From Caulobacter sp. Root343 (GTDB taxonomy: Bacteria; Pseudomonadota; Alphaproteobacteria; Caulobacterales; Caulobacteraceae), in the NCBI RefSeq assembly GCF_001425745.1, contig NZ_LMDF01000001.1:103151-167150 (forward strand): a stretch of 64,000 bases of DNA, in the 5' to 3' direction. Below the pieces are notes generated by a model. It had not been told where the DNA came from and did not search any database. It saw only the letters and a list, made by a program, of their open reading frames with translations. The position numbers and the translations under genes are program-made. This document shows, piece after piece, positions 35,680 through 43,747 of the stretch; position 1 is the stretch's first letter; every line of letters starts with the position of its first letter.

Positions 35680-36501
35680 ATGAGAGACATGGCCGAGAGC
35701 GTCATTCCGCCGCAGCCGCGCGACTATCACGGCTGGAACTGGAGCGGCTTCGTCACGCTCTATCAGCGCGAAATCCGCCGGTTCTGGAAGGTCGGCACCC
35801 AGACGGTGGCCGCGCCGGTGGTCACGACTCTGCTCTACATGCTGGTTTTCGTGGTCGCCGTGGGCGGCAGCCGGCCGGCCGTGGGCGGGGTGACCTTCGG
35901 CCATTTCGTGGCTCCCGGCCTGATCATGATGGCGATCCTGAACAACGCCTTCGCCAACTCCTCGTCCTCGCTGATCCAGGCCAAGATGATGGGCCTGACG
36001 CCGGACTTCCTGACCCCGCCGCTGTCGGCTCTCGAGCAGGTGCTGGGCTTCGCCCTGGGCGCGGCGACGCGCGGGGTGGTGGTCGGGGCGGTCACCGCCG
36101 CCGTCATCAGCGTGCTGCCGGGCGCGGGCCTGTCGTTCGCCCACCCCTGGGCGATCGTCTATTTCGCGGTCGCCGCCTCGCTGATCCTGGGCCTGGCCGG
36201 CGTGCTGGCGGGCTTGTGGGCCGAGAAGTTCGACCAGCTGGCCGCCGTCACCAACTTCCTGATCATGCCCATGACCTTCCTGTCGGGCACCTTCTACCTG
36301 GTCGACAAGCTGCCCGAGCCGTTCCGTTCGGCCAGCCACTACAACCCGTTCTTCTATCTGATCGACGGCTTCCGCTACGGCTTTATCGGCCACGCCGACG
36401 GCTCGATCGCGATCGGGGTCATCAGCATGGGCGTGCTGACCGTTGGGCTGTTCCTGTGGTGCTGGCGGCTGTTCGTCACCGGCTATCGCCTGAAGAGCTG
36501 A
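35680..36501 (+). CDS. ABC-2 type transporter permease
   Basis: 273 residues with about six hydrophobic helices and the ABC-2 pattern: N-terminal amphipathic YQREIRRFWKVGTQTVAAPV, LMFVVAV-like first helix, LTPPLSALEQVLGFALGA, NFLIMPMTFLSGTFY and the SHYNPFFYLIDGFRYGF motif near the end. It is the membrane part of a YadGH/NodJ-like exporter for lipids or polysaccharides. No ATPase gene is adjacent, so its partner must be encoded elsewhere. An ATG at 35689 is an alternative start. Confidence 0.9.
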   Translation: MRDMAESVIPPQPRDYHGWNWSGFVTLYQREIRRFWKVGTQTVAAPVVTTLLYMLVFVVAVGGSRPAVGGVTFGHFVAPGLIMMAILNNAFANSSSSLIQAKMMGLTPDFLTPPLSALEQVLGFALGAATRGVVVGAVTAAVISVLPGAGLSFAHPWAIVYFAVAASLILGLAGVLAGLWAEKFDQLAAVTNFLIMPMTFLSGTFYLVDKLPEPFRSASHYNPFFYLIDGFRYGFIGHADGSIAIGVISMGVLTVGLFLWCWRLFVTGYRLKS

Positions 36502-36622
36502 CACCGGTGACCGCTGGGCTCACCTGTGACCCGCGCGACAAAATCGCCGGATTTGACAGGTCTTTCACGGCCCTTTGATTGACAGGACGCGGTTCCACGG
36601 CGACAACCTGCGGCCTTCCGGT

Positions 36623-36643
36623 CCCCGTGCGAACAGCGCGGGG
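36623..36643 (+). other. Hairpin in argD leader
   Basis: CCCCGUGC-GAACA-GCGCGGGG forms an 8-bp stem followed by a pyrimidine-rich run (cttctttcctttt) just before the argD ribosome site. It could be the terminator of a leader transcript or a terminator read from the permease gene; it is not followed by a clean U tract. Confidence 0.4.
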
Positions 36644-36670
36644 GCTTCTTTCCTTTTAGGAGGGCCGGTC

Positions 36671-37885
36671 TTGAGCACCGCGACGTCGTCCAACTCCTCG
36701 CAGAACCACATCATGGGCGTGTACAACCGCGCTCCGCTGGCGTTCGACCGAGGCCGAGGCGCGCGCCTGTTCTCGACGGACGGCGGCGAATATCTGGACT
36801 GCGTGGCCGGCATCGCCACCTGCGGCCTGGGCCACGCCCACCCCGTTCTGGTCGACGCGCTGAAGACCCAGGGCGAGAAGCTCTGGCACGTCTCCAACAT
36901 CTACACGATCCCCGAGCAGGAAGTGCTGGCCGACAAGCTGTGCGCCAACACCTTCGCCGACGTGGTGTTCTTCACCAACTCGGGCACCGAGGCGATCGAG
37001 TGCGCCCTGAAGGCCGCGCGCCGCTATCACGTGGTCAACGGCCAGGCCGAGCGCGTGGACATCATCGGCTTCGACGGCTCGTTCCACGGCCGCTCGTACG
37101 CGGCGGTCAACGCCTCGGGCAACGCCGGCTATCTGGACGGCTTCGGCCCGCGCCTGCCGGGCTACAGCCAGCTGCCGTTCGGCGATCTGGAGGCCCTGAA
37201 GGCCGCCATGAACGAGACGACGGCCGCCGTGATCATCGAACCCGTGCAGGGCGAAGGCGGGGCGCGGTCGCTGACCGAGGCCCAGCTGGACGAGCTGCGC
37301 CAGATCACCCGCGACGCCGGCGTCCTGCTGATCTTCGACGAAGTGCAGAGTGGCATGGGCCGGACCGGCAAGCTGTTCGCCTACGAATGGGCCAGCGACG
37401 CCGCGCCGGACATCATGTGCGTGGCCAAGGCCCTGGGCGGCGGCTTCCCGGTCGGCGCCTGCCTGGCGTCGAACGAGGCGGCGCGCGGCATGACGCCGGG
37501 CGTCCACGGTTCGACCTACGGCGGCAACCCGCTGGCCATGGCGGTCGGCAAGGCGGCGTTCGACGCGATCAACTCGCCCGAGCTGCTGGACAACGTGAAG
37601 ACCGTCGCCGGCTACTTCACCCAGCAGCTGAACGGCCTCAAGGACCGCTTCCCGGACGTCATCGTCGACATCCGCGGCAAGGGCCTGCTGATCGGCGTCA
37701 AGGTCGTGCCGAACAACCGCGAATTCATGGTCATGGCCCGCGATCAGAAGCTGCTGATCGCCGGCGGCGGCGACAACTGCGTGCGCCTGCTGCCGCCGCT
37801 GAACCTGACCATCGAGGAAGCCAGCGAGGCGATCTCCAAGCTCGAGAAGGCTTGCGAGACCGCGCGCGCCAAGGCCGCCGTCTAA
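36671..37885 (+). CDS. argD: Acetylornithine/N-succinyldiaminopimelate aminotransferase
   Basis: 404 residues from a TTG at 36671, chosen because AGGAGGG stands 8 nt upstream; the first ATG (36713) would lose conserved residues. Class III aminotransferase: GEYLDCVAGIATCGLGHAHP, FFTNSGTEAIECALKAARRY, DGSFHGRSYAAVNASGN, IFDEVQSGMGRTGKLFAYE, and the PLP lysine in CVAKALGGGFPVGA. It makes acetylornithine for arginine and may serve as DapC in lysine synthesis. argF follows 62 bp downstream. Confidence 0.94.
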   Translation: MSTATSSNSSQNHIMGVYNRAPLAFDRGRGARLFSTDGGEYLDCVAGIATCGLGHAHPVLVDALKTQGEKLWHVSNIYTIPEQEVLADKLCANTFADVVFFTNSGTEAIECALKAARRYHVVNGQAERVDIIGFDGSFHGRSYAAVNASGNAGYLDGFGPRLPGYSQLPFGDLEALKAAMNETTAAVIIEPVQGEGGARSLTEAQLDELRQITRDAGVLLIFDEVQSGMGRTGKLFAYEWASDAAPDIMCVAKALGGGFPVGACLASNEAARGMTPGVHGSTYGGNPLAMAVGKAAFDAINSPELLDNVKTVAGYFTQQLNGLKDRFPDVIVDIRGKGLLIGVKVVPNNREFMVMARDQKLLIAGGGDNCVRLLPPLNLTIEEASEAISKLEKACETARAKAAV

Positions 37886-37947
37886 CCAACTGAACCTTTG
37901 AAAGCCCCGCTCTGGCCGCGCCAGGGCGGGCGCTAGGGATTTGGCCC

Positions 37948-38883
37948 ATGACCGCTCCCCGCCACTTCATCGACCTGTGGAAGCTGGACGGCCCGACGCT
38001 GCGCTTGCTGCTCGAGGACGCCAAGGCCCGCAAGACCGCCCGCAAGGGCTGGCCGCAAGGCAAGGTCGACGCCGACGCGCCGGCCAAGGACCGCGTGCTG
38101 TCGATGATCTTCCAGAAGAACTCGACCCGCACCCGCTTCTCGTTCGACGCGGCCATGCGGCAGCTGGGCGGCGATGCGATTATCTCGACCTCGTCGGACA
38201 TGCAGCTGGGCCGGGGCGAGACCATCGAGGATACCGCCAAGGTGCTGTCGCGCATGGTCGACGCGGTGATGATCCGCGCCAACAGCCACGCCGACGTCGA
38301 ACGCTTCGCCCAGGTCTCGACCGTGCCGGTGATCAACGGCCTGACCGACAAGAGCCACCCGTGCCAGATCATGGCCGACCTGCTGACCATCGAGGAGCGC
38401 TTCGGCGACGTCGGCGGCAAGACAATCGCCTGGGTCGGCGACGGCAACAACGTCTGCTCCAGCTTCATCCACGCCGCGCCGCTGCTGGGTTTCGAGCTGA
38501 AGATCGCCTGCCCGGCGGTCTATCACGCCGACCTGCACGACCTGGCCCGGGCCGAGAGCCTGCAGGGCAAGGTCAGCATGACCACCGACGCCAAGGAAGC
38601 CGTACGCGGCGCCGACGTGGTGGTGGCCGACACCTGGGTCTCGATGGGCGACACCGACCATGACGAGCGCCTGGCCGCGCTGGAGCCCTATCAGGTCGAC
38701 GACGCCCTGATGGACCTGGCCAAGCCCGAAGGCGTCTTCCTGCACTGCCTGCCGGCCCACCGCGGCGAGGAAGTCACCGACGCGGTCCTGGACGGCCCCC
38801 GTTCGCTGGTCTGGGACGAGGCCGAGAACCGCATCCACGCCCAGAAGTCCGTGTTGGCCTGGGTGTTCGGGGCGATCGGGTAG
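37948..38883 (+). CDS. argF: Ornithine carbamoyltransferase
   Basis: 311 residues. Carbamoyl-phosphate site [48 protein letters not shown], ornithine loop DTWVSMGD, and [11 protein letters not shown]. It makes citrulline from ornithine and carbamoyl phosphate in the cytoplasm. It is next to argD in the same direction; a stable GC hairpin without U tract lies between them (about 37904-37932). Confidence 0.96.
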   Translation: MTAPRHFIDLWKLDGPTLRLLLEDAKARKTARKGWPQGKVDADAPAKDRVLSMIFQKNSTRTRFSFDAAMRQLGGDAIISTSSDMQLGRGETIEDTAKVLSRMVDAVMIRANSHADVERFAQVSTVPVINGLTDKSHPCQIMADLLTIEERFGDVGGKTIAWVGDGNNVCSSFIHAAPLLGFELKIACPAVYHADLHDLARAESLQGKVSMTTDAKEAVRGADVVVADTWVSMGDTDHDERLAALEPYQVDDALMDLAKPEGVFLHCLPAHRGEEVTDAVLDGPRSLVWDEAENRIHAQKSVLAWVFGAIG

Positions 38884-38889
38884 GGGGGC

Positions 38890-39035
38890 TTATCATCTCT
38901 CCTCCCCTCTGGGGGAGGGGGACCGCCGAACGGCGGTGGAGGGGCCTGCCGCATGCGCGGCCCTACGCTTCGCGACCCCCTCCGTCACGGCGCGTATTCG
39001 CACCGCGCCACCTCCCCCTAATGGGGAGGAGAAAT
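38890..39035. repeat. Intergenic palindromic repeat element
   Basis: Within 38884-39080, which has no gene, are nested inverted repeats: CTCCTCCCC at the left and GGGGAGGAG at the right end, CCGCCGAACGGCGG, CCCCTCTGGGGG, GCCGCATGCGCGGC and GGCGCG..CGCGCC. The same G/C-rich core recurs at 51783-51899 and partly at 11098-11205. Probably a dispersed, formerly mobile palindromic unit. Confidence 0.65.
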
Positions 39036-39080
39036 GGTCACCCTCGCAATTGTCGCCCCGCCGTCCTATCTAACCGCGCC

Positions 39081-39992
39081 ATGACCGACATCGCCCCCAA
39101 TCCAGGCGTCCTCGACGACGTCGTTTCCGCATTCCAGATCGAAGGCCTGCCCGTGCGCGGCCGGGTCGTCCGTCTCGGCGCCGCCGTCGACGAGGTGCTG
39201 ACGCGCCACGACTATCCCGAGCCGGTCGCCAACCTGCTGGGCGAGGCCTGCGCCCTGGCCGCCCTGGTCGGCTCCAGCCTGAAGTTCGAGGGCCGACTGA
39301 TCATCCAGGCCCAGGGCGACGGCCCGGTGCGCTATGTCGTGGTCGACTACGACACCTCGGGCGGGCTGCGCGGCTATTGCCGGTTCGATCCGGAAGAGGT
39401 CGCCAAGGCCTCGGAAGGTTTCGCGCGTCCGGGCGCCAAGAGCTTGCTGGGCGGCGGCGTGTTCATCATGACCCTGGACCAGGGTCCCGACATGGACCGC
39501 TATCAGGGCGTGACGCCGATCGAGGGCGAGACCCTGGCCCTGTGCGCCGAGCAGTACTTCGCCCAGTCGGAACAGACCCCGACCCGCGTGCGCCTTGCCG
39601 TCGGCCAGGTCGACACCGGCGAGGGGCCGAAATGGCGGGCCGGTGGGATCTTGATCCAGGTCATCGCGGGCGACCAGGCCCGGGGCGACACCCAGGACGC
39701 CTGGACCCACGTCCAGGCCCTGTTCGAAACCACGGGCGAGGACGAACTGATCGACCCGACGGTCACGACCCCGACTCTGCTGTGGCGGCTGTTCAACGAG
39801 GACGGCGTGCGCCTGCTGGACGAAAAGCCGCTGCGGGCCTTCTGCCGCTGCTCGGAGGATCGGATCGGCGTGGTGCTGGACTCGTTCTCGACCGAGGAAG
39901 TCGCCGAGATGGTCGAGCCCGACGGCAAGATCCATGTCACCTGCGAGTACTGCTCGCGGATCTACAAGCTGGATGCGCCGGCTGTGGCGTGA
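39081..39992 (+). CDS. hslO: Redox-regulated chaperone Hsp33
   Basis: 303 residues from the ATG at 39081. Core Hsp33 blocks (FQIEGLPVRGRVVRLG, GDGPVRYVVVDY, GGGVFIMTLDQGPDMDRYQG, ESLAL-like EGETLALCAEQYFAQSEQ) and the C-terminal zinc switch CRCS...CEYC. Under oxidation and heat the cysteines form disulfides and the protein becomes a holdase. The start is at the first ATG after the repeat; an extension upstream to 39021 runs into the repeat. Confidence 0.95.
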   Translation: MTDIAPNPGVLDDVVSAFQIEGLPVRGRVVRLGAAVDEVLTRHDYPEPVANLLGEACALAALVGSSLKFEGRLIIQAQGDGPVRYVVVDYDTSGGLRGYCRFDPEEVAKASEGFARPGAKSLLGGGVFIMTLDQGPDMDRYQGVTPIEGETLALCAEQYFAQSEQTPTRVRLAVGQVDTGEGPKWRAGGILIQVIAGDQARGDTQDAWTHVQALFETTGEDELIDPTVTTPTLLWRLFNEDGVRLLDEKPLRAFCRCSEDRIGVVLDSFSTEEVAEMVEPDGKIHVTCEYCSRIYKLDAPAVA

Positions 39993-40004
39993 CGAGAAGG
40001 GCGT

Positions 40005-40031
40005 GGAGACGGTCGCGAGGCGACCGTCTCC
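40005..40031. terminator. Strong hairpin between convergent genes
   Basis: Perfect 12-bp stem GGAGACGGTCGC / GCGACCGTCTCC with a 3-nt loop between the hslO stop and the stop at 40036. It lacks a clean T tract on either side, so it may slow or stop transcripts from both sides only partly. Confidence 0.55.
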
Positions 40032-40035
40032 GGTT

Positions 40036-40887
40036 CTACTTCTTGCCCAGCAGCTCGCGGAACCGCGGCGTGACGGGATAATAGTTGTTGCCGTCCTTCA
40101 GCACATGGTGCGCGAGGACATGGAGCGACCGTTTGATGACCACGTCTTCGATCTCGGCGGTGATCTGGATATGGCCGGTGATCTTCGCGCCGGGTTCGTC
40201 GTCGGTCGTGAACGGTTGATCCCAGACCACTTCGGCGGCCAAGTCCATCGACAGTTCGACCGTGAAAGACCCTTTGCCGTAGGGTGTATAGACCGCCGAC
40301 ACGATCTTCGCCGGTCCCTTGGCGCCCGGAACGTGAAGCTCGGCCTTGCCCATGGATGAACCCGTCTGGGTCTGCGTCGGCGGATTGATCGGCGCCGGCT
40401 GTTTGGACGGAGTGGCGGTCTGCCAGACCGCGCCCGAGTGCAGGTAGAAATCACCCTGTGGGGTACAATAGATCAGACCCGTCGGCGCCGAAACCGGGGC
40501 GTTGACCGTCTTGGCGAGGTCGAACAGCAGCTTGGCGCCTTCCTGGCCGGCCCCGACCGTGCAACCGAACAGGAACAGCTCCTGAACGGTCCCGGCTAGG
40601 GTCGCCATGTCCGTCTTCCAATCGCTGTCATTGTCGAAACGGATGCACTGACCGGCGGCCTTGCCGGTGTCGATGTCGCCTTCGCAGCCATGGCCGACGA
40701 GGTTGGCGGGGCCAGGCGCCTTCTGCTGCTTTTCGCAGTTGAGCAGATTGCTGGCGGCCTGATTTGTGGTCGCGTTGGCCTTGGCGCGCGGATTGCCGGT
40801 GCGCGCATTTTCGAGATAGGGGTCCGGCGTCGTGGAATCGATCGTCGTGCAGCCGGTCAGCGGGGATTTCATGTCGGGGGTGGACAT
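40036..40887 (-). CDS. Caspase-like (DUF4347/clan CD-type) His-Cys protein
   Basis: 283 residues; AGGAG 7-8 nt before the ATG. No signal peptide. The first ~140 residues carry ANLVGHGCEG (His66) and ELFLFGCTVGAGQEGAKLLF (Cys109), followed by NAPVSAPTG. This matches in order and spacing the SHG...YGC-AGxxG pattern of DUF4347/caspase-hemoglobinase domains, whose His-Cys pair is catalytic. A Pro/Thr/Gln linker (about 160-175) leads to a beta-rich C-terminal domain (about 180-283) I do not recognise. It is the last gene of a minus-strand block with RhiA-like proteins and an XRE regulator. Protease activity is inferred, not shown. Confidence 0.7.
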   Translation of the reverse strand: MSTPDMKSPLTGCTTIDSTTPDPYLENARTGNPRAKANATTNQAASNLLNCEKQQKAPGPANLVGHGCEGDIDTGKAAGQCIRFDNDSDWKTDMATLAGTVQELFLFGCTVGAGQEGAKLLFDLAKTVNAPVSAPTGLIYCTPQGDFYLHSGAVWQTATPSKQPAPINPPTQTQTGSSMGKAELHVPGAKGPAKIVSAVYTPYGKGSFTVELSMDLAAEVVWDQPFTTDDEPGAKITGHIQITAEIEDVVIKRSLHVLAHHVLKDGNNYYPVTPRFRELLGKK

Positions 40888-41002
40888 AGTCCGCTCCTGT
40901 AAATGTCGTGAAAGGGCGCAAGGCGGGCCATCGGGTGGGCGACGACCCGCCCGCCGTGCGGCGAGGGCGGAGCAAGCGGTGGGGGGCGGCTCCGCCGCGC
41001 CG

Positions 41003-41662
41003 TCAGCTGTAGCTGACCGAGAAGGCGCCGTTGGCGCTCTGGATCACCGTGGCGGTGTTGAAGGTCGATCCGGTGAAGTCGATGGCGGCGGTGGCGTTGG
41101 ACGCCGTCGTCACGGCCATGATTTCGCCTTCGGTGAAGTCGCCGTCGGTGACGTAGAACTTCACGATCGGCGTCAGGTTGTACTTCTCGTTCGGCGCGGC
41201 TTGGAATGTGGCGATCGGCGACGGAATGCCGCTGCCATTGTCGCTGGCCAGGCCGAAGGCGAAGCCGCTGGCTGGCGTGAAGTCCGTGGTGGTGAGGATC
41301 TCGAACGACCCGCCCTGCGCCGTGCCGGGGCTGACCATGTCGATGAAGCCCCGCGCACCGGCGTCGACGCCGCTGACGAAGGACACGGTGTCCTGGGTGC
41401 CGGTGTTCATCAGCAGGGCGCCGCCGGAGTCGACGGTGACGCCCGGGCTCAGGCTGGGCTGCTGGGCCCAGTAGGCGTAGGTGTTCTCGTTGTAGATGAC
41501 GGTGTCCCAGCCGCCGTTGGTGACCTTGTTGAAGGTGCGCCAGGCGTTGGTGAAGATTTGCGGAGAGGCGCCGTTCGCCGTGACGATCGGCGGCTGGAGG
41601 GTAACGACATAGGATTTGTCGAGTGTCGATTGATTAGAGACTCGAATGGTATAGGTAGCCAT
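41003..41662 (-). CDS. RhiA-like protein A (paralogue of 42382-43035)
   Basis: 219 residues from the ATG at 41662, with AAGGAAA upstream; an ATG at 41698 is possible but has no better site. It opens with MATYTIRVSNQSTLDKSYVV and has WDTVIYNENTYAYWAQQPSL, LSPGVTVDSGGALLMNTGT, FQAAPNEKYNLTPIVKFYVT and GDFTEGEIMAVTTASNATAA. Predicted all-beta, soluble, no signal peptide. The layout (TYTI.V.NQS start, W-A.., Q-A-P-N, VxxGxFxxGEV) recalls the rhizosphere protein RhiA of Rhizobium as I remember it. Function unknown. Confidence 0.72.
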   Translation of the reverse strand: MATYTIRVSNQSTLDKSYVVTLQPPIVTANGASPQIFTNAWRTFNKVTNGGWDTVIYNENTYAYWAQQPSLSPGVTVDSGGALLMNTGTQDTVSFVSGVDAGARGFIDMVSPGTAQGGSFEILTTTDFTPASGFAFGLASDNGSGIPSPIATFQAAPNEKYNLTPIVKFYVTDGDFTEGEIMAVTTASNATAAIDFTGSTFNTATVIQSANGAFSVSYS

Positions 41663-41832
41663 CGACTGATTTCCTTTTAGGTAAAAGTTTGCGTTCATCG
41701 AATGAAGGTGGTTGAATTTATCTATTCATACTCAACCTTATCGATAATTGATCTTGTTACGATCATGGGCTTTAAACCAGGCGTGGCGACTTGCTTGGCG
41801 GGGAAGTCGGAAAGCTAAAATTTGCACTGAGC

Positions 41833-42177
41833 TCAAGGCGACTGGGTCACGTCGTCGAGCAGGGCCAGCAGATGCATCAGAGCGGAGCGCCGCAGTTTGC
41901 GGACGATCTGGACGAGCTCGAACTCTTCCGCCGCCAGGGTCTCGGCCGAGTGGGCGTCCATCTCGCCTCGGCCCAGCACCAGCCAGTCCAGCGAGATGTC
42001 CAGGACCTCGGAGATGCGCGCGGCGTTCTCGAGCGACATGGGGCCGCCCTTGCGCCAGCGGCTGATGGCGCTCTCGTGCACGTCGAGATCCAGCGCCAAG
42101 GCCATCATCTTGGAAATGCCGCGTCCCTTGATGGCGCGGCTTAGCCGATCCCCCCTGGACTCCATCACTCGGCTCAC
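41833..42177 (-). CDS. XRE-type regulator between RhiA-like genes
   Basis: 114 residues (ATG at 42177; 42165 also possible). HTH about 10-65: RLSRAIKGRGISKMMALALD, VHESAISRWRKGGPMSLENA, RISEVLDISLDWLVLGRGEM, the last being a typical phage-repressor-like end of the domain. A short helical tail follows. It probably controls the flanking RhiA-like genes and its own promoter from the AT-rich spacers on either side (inference). Confidence 0.82.
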   Translation of the reverse strand: MSRVMESRGDRLSRAIKGRGISKMMALALDLDVHESAISRWRKGGPMSLENAARISEVLDISLDWLVLGRGEMDAHSAETLAAEEFELVQIVRKLRRSALMHLLALLDDVTQSP

Positions 42178-42381
42178 TCAAAGGGCGGGGCCGTACTGAG
42201 CCCCACCCACCCGAAGCGAAAGATAGACAACCGTAATCAGTATTCGGTTTGGGTTTATCCTATGGTTGTATTACCGATCGCGCTCGCTGAAACACGGGGC
42301 GCGCGAATTTCTCTGCGGTCGGAACGTCGGGGAAGGGACTGAGCGGCTCGACCCGGCGAGTCGTGAATGGGCCGGCCAGGA
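42178..42381 (-). promoter_or_regulatory. AT-rich promoter/operator region of the XRE gene
   Basis: A 204-bp spacer. AACCG-T-AAT-CAGT-ATT-CGGTT (42229-42249) is an imperfect palindrome, and ACAACC (42227-42232) is repeated inverted as GGTTGT downstream (about 42274-42279), a plausible operator for the adjacent XRE protein. The stretch 42220-42276 is much richer in A/T than its surroundings. Confidence 0.45.
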
Positions 42382-43035
42382 TCAGCTGTAGGTGACCGTG
42401 AAGGCGCCGTTGGGCCCATGGGCGACCGTGGCGGTGGTTTGTGGCTGGCCGGTGAAGTCGATCGCCGCGCAGGTGTCGGATATGGCCGGGACGTCGATCA
42501 CCTGGCCGGGCGTGTACAGGCCGTCGGCGACGTAGAACTTCACCACGGGCGTAATGTTGTAGGTCTCATTGGGTTGGGCCTGGAAACAGGCGGTGGGGGC
42601 TGGAACGACGCCGCCATTGTGGCTGGCCAGGCCGAACACGAAACTGTTCGCAGGCGTGAAGTCCGGCGGACTGGTGATCGAAAACGAGCCGTTCTGCGCC
42701 GGGTCAGGGCTGGCGACGCTGGTGAAACCGGTCGCGCCGGTGTTCGAGAAGGTCACCGCGTTCCCGGTGGCGGTGTTTACCGGCATGGCCCCGCCGGAGT
42801 CCAGGACAGCGCCCGGCGTCAGCGCCGCGTTCGCTGGCGCCCAGTAGGCGTAGGTGGTGTCGGAATATTCGACCGTGTCCCAACTGCCGTTGGTGACGTT
42901 CTCGAACGTGGCCCAGGCGTTGGTATAGATCGGGGGCGTTCCGCCGCTGGCGCTGACGACCGGCGGCTGCATGAAGACCACGTAGCTCTTGTTGGCCAGG
43001 GACTGGTTGTAGATGCGGATCGTGTAGGTCGCCAT
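42382..43035 (-). CDS. RhiA-like protein B (paralogue of 41003-41662)
   Basis: 217 residues from the ATG at 43035, set by AGGAG upstream; the longer frame to 43155 is leader. It starts MATYTIRIYNQSLANKSYVV and matches protein A along its whole length: WATFENVTNGSWDTVEYSD, TYAYWAPANAALTPGAVLDS, FTPANSFVFGLASHNGG, FQAQPNETYNITPVVKFYVA, GLYTPGQVIDVPAISD and ending NGAFTVTYS. Soluble, beta-rich, no signal. The two probably arose by duplication around the regulator gene. Confidence 0.72.
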   Translation of the reverse strand: MATYTIRIYNQSLANKSYVVFMQPPVVSASGGTPPIYTNAWATFENVTNGSWDTVEYSDTTYAYWAPANAALTPGAVLDSGGAMPVNTATGNAVTFSNTGATGFTSVASPDPAQNGSFSITSPPDFTPANSFVFGLASHNGGVVPAPTACFQAQPNETYNITPVVKFYVADGLYTPGQVIDVPAISDTCAAIDFTGQPQTTATVAHGPNGAFTVTYS

Positions 43036-43237
43036 CGGTTCACTCCTGTGACCGTGTGAGAGGCGCACGACAAGCCAGTCCGCGGCGCGGCGCCGACGGC
43101 GATGGAGCGAACAAGGGACGTCTTCATGCGCCTGCTTCCTCCGAAGCGGCGCCATTAAGGCGGGAAGTTCAGCCTCAATGCAACCTATGCTGAAATCGTG
43201 TCGGCGAACGCCTCACGCGGGCATTCGCCTGGAGCGA

Positions 43238-43672
43238 TCAAAACCCGCAGCCGGTGCTCTTCCAACCGGCCCGGAAGGCTTGGCTGTTATCGGCCGTTTC
43301 GAGCGTGGCGATGGTGGGCCGCGCCATGAAGCGACGCTTTTCGGTTTCGCCCGACGCGGCGATGCTGTCGACCACGCCGCAAACGATCATGGCCTTCTCG
43401 TAGCGGCCGGTGCGCAGGCCTTTGAGCTCGGCCGAGTCCGGGTTGGCCAGTTGGACCGCGATGGCCTTCTCGATTTGCGGCATGAGCCTTTGGACGCGCG
43501 CCTGTTGAGCGCTGGTCTGGAAGTCCACGCGTCCGCGGCCGATCTCGACCGTTGGTGTCGGTCGGGATTCCGACGCGGGATCGAAGAAGGGATGGTTGGG
43601 CTGCTGGGCGATGGCCTGCGGGGCCAGTACGGCGGCGCCGATCAAGGCGCAGAGGGCAGTCTTGGCGAGCAT
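43238..43672 (-). CDS. Exported hypothetical protein
   Basis: 144 residues from the ATG at 43672 (GGAGAT upstream). Signal peptide MLAKTALCALIGAAVLAPQA cut after AIAQ; the mature part is charged and ends STGCGF with a second Cys in MIVCGVVDSIAASGE. The segment RFMARPTIATLETADNSQ is the usual look of small secreted proteins of unknown function. It could be the first gene of the minus-strand block, but about 200 bp separate it from RhiA-like B. Confidence 0.75.
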   Translation of the reverse strand: MLAKTALCALIGAAVLAPQAIAQQPNHPFFDPASESRPTPTVEIGRGRVDFQTSAQQARVQRLMPQIEKAIAVQLANPDSAELKGLRTGRYEKAMIVCGVVDSIAASGETEKRRFMARPTIATLETADNSQAFRAGWKSTGCGF

Positions 43673-43747
43673 GGCGATCTCCAACAGAAAGCTGTCCGCC
43701 GAAGCTCAACCTCTACGGTCGCTTTGTCAATCCGCGCGCGGCGGGCG

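Noticed and set aside
33277..36504. 1075-aa minus-strand open frame across xseA, gcrA and the permease
   Set aside because: It crosses three well-supported genes in other frames and has Arg/Pro/Gln-rich shadow composition.
40888..43747. Prophage or integrative element carrying the RhiA-like block
   Set aside because: No integrase, tRNA junction, direct repeats or phage structural genes are visible; only the AT-rich spacers and XRE gene suggest transfer.
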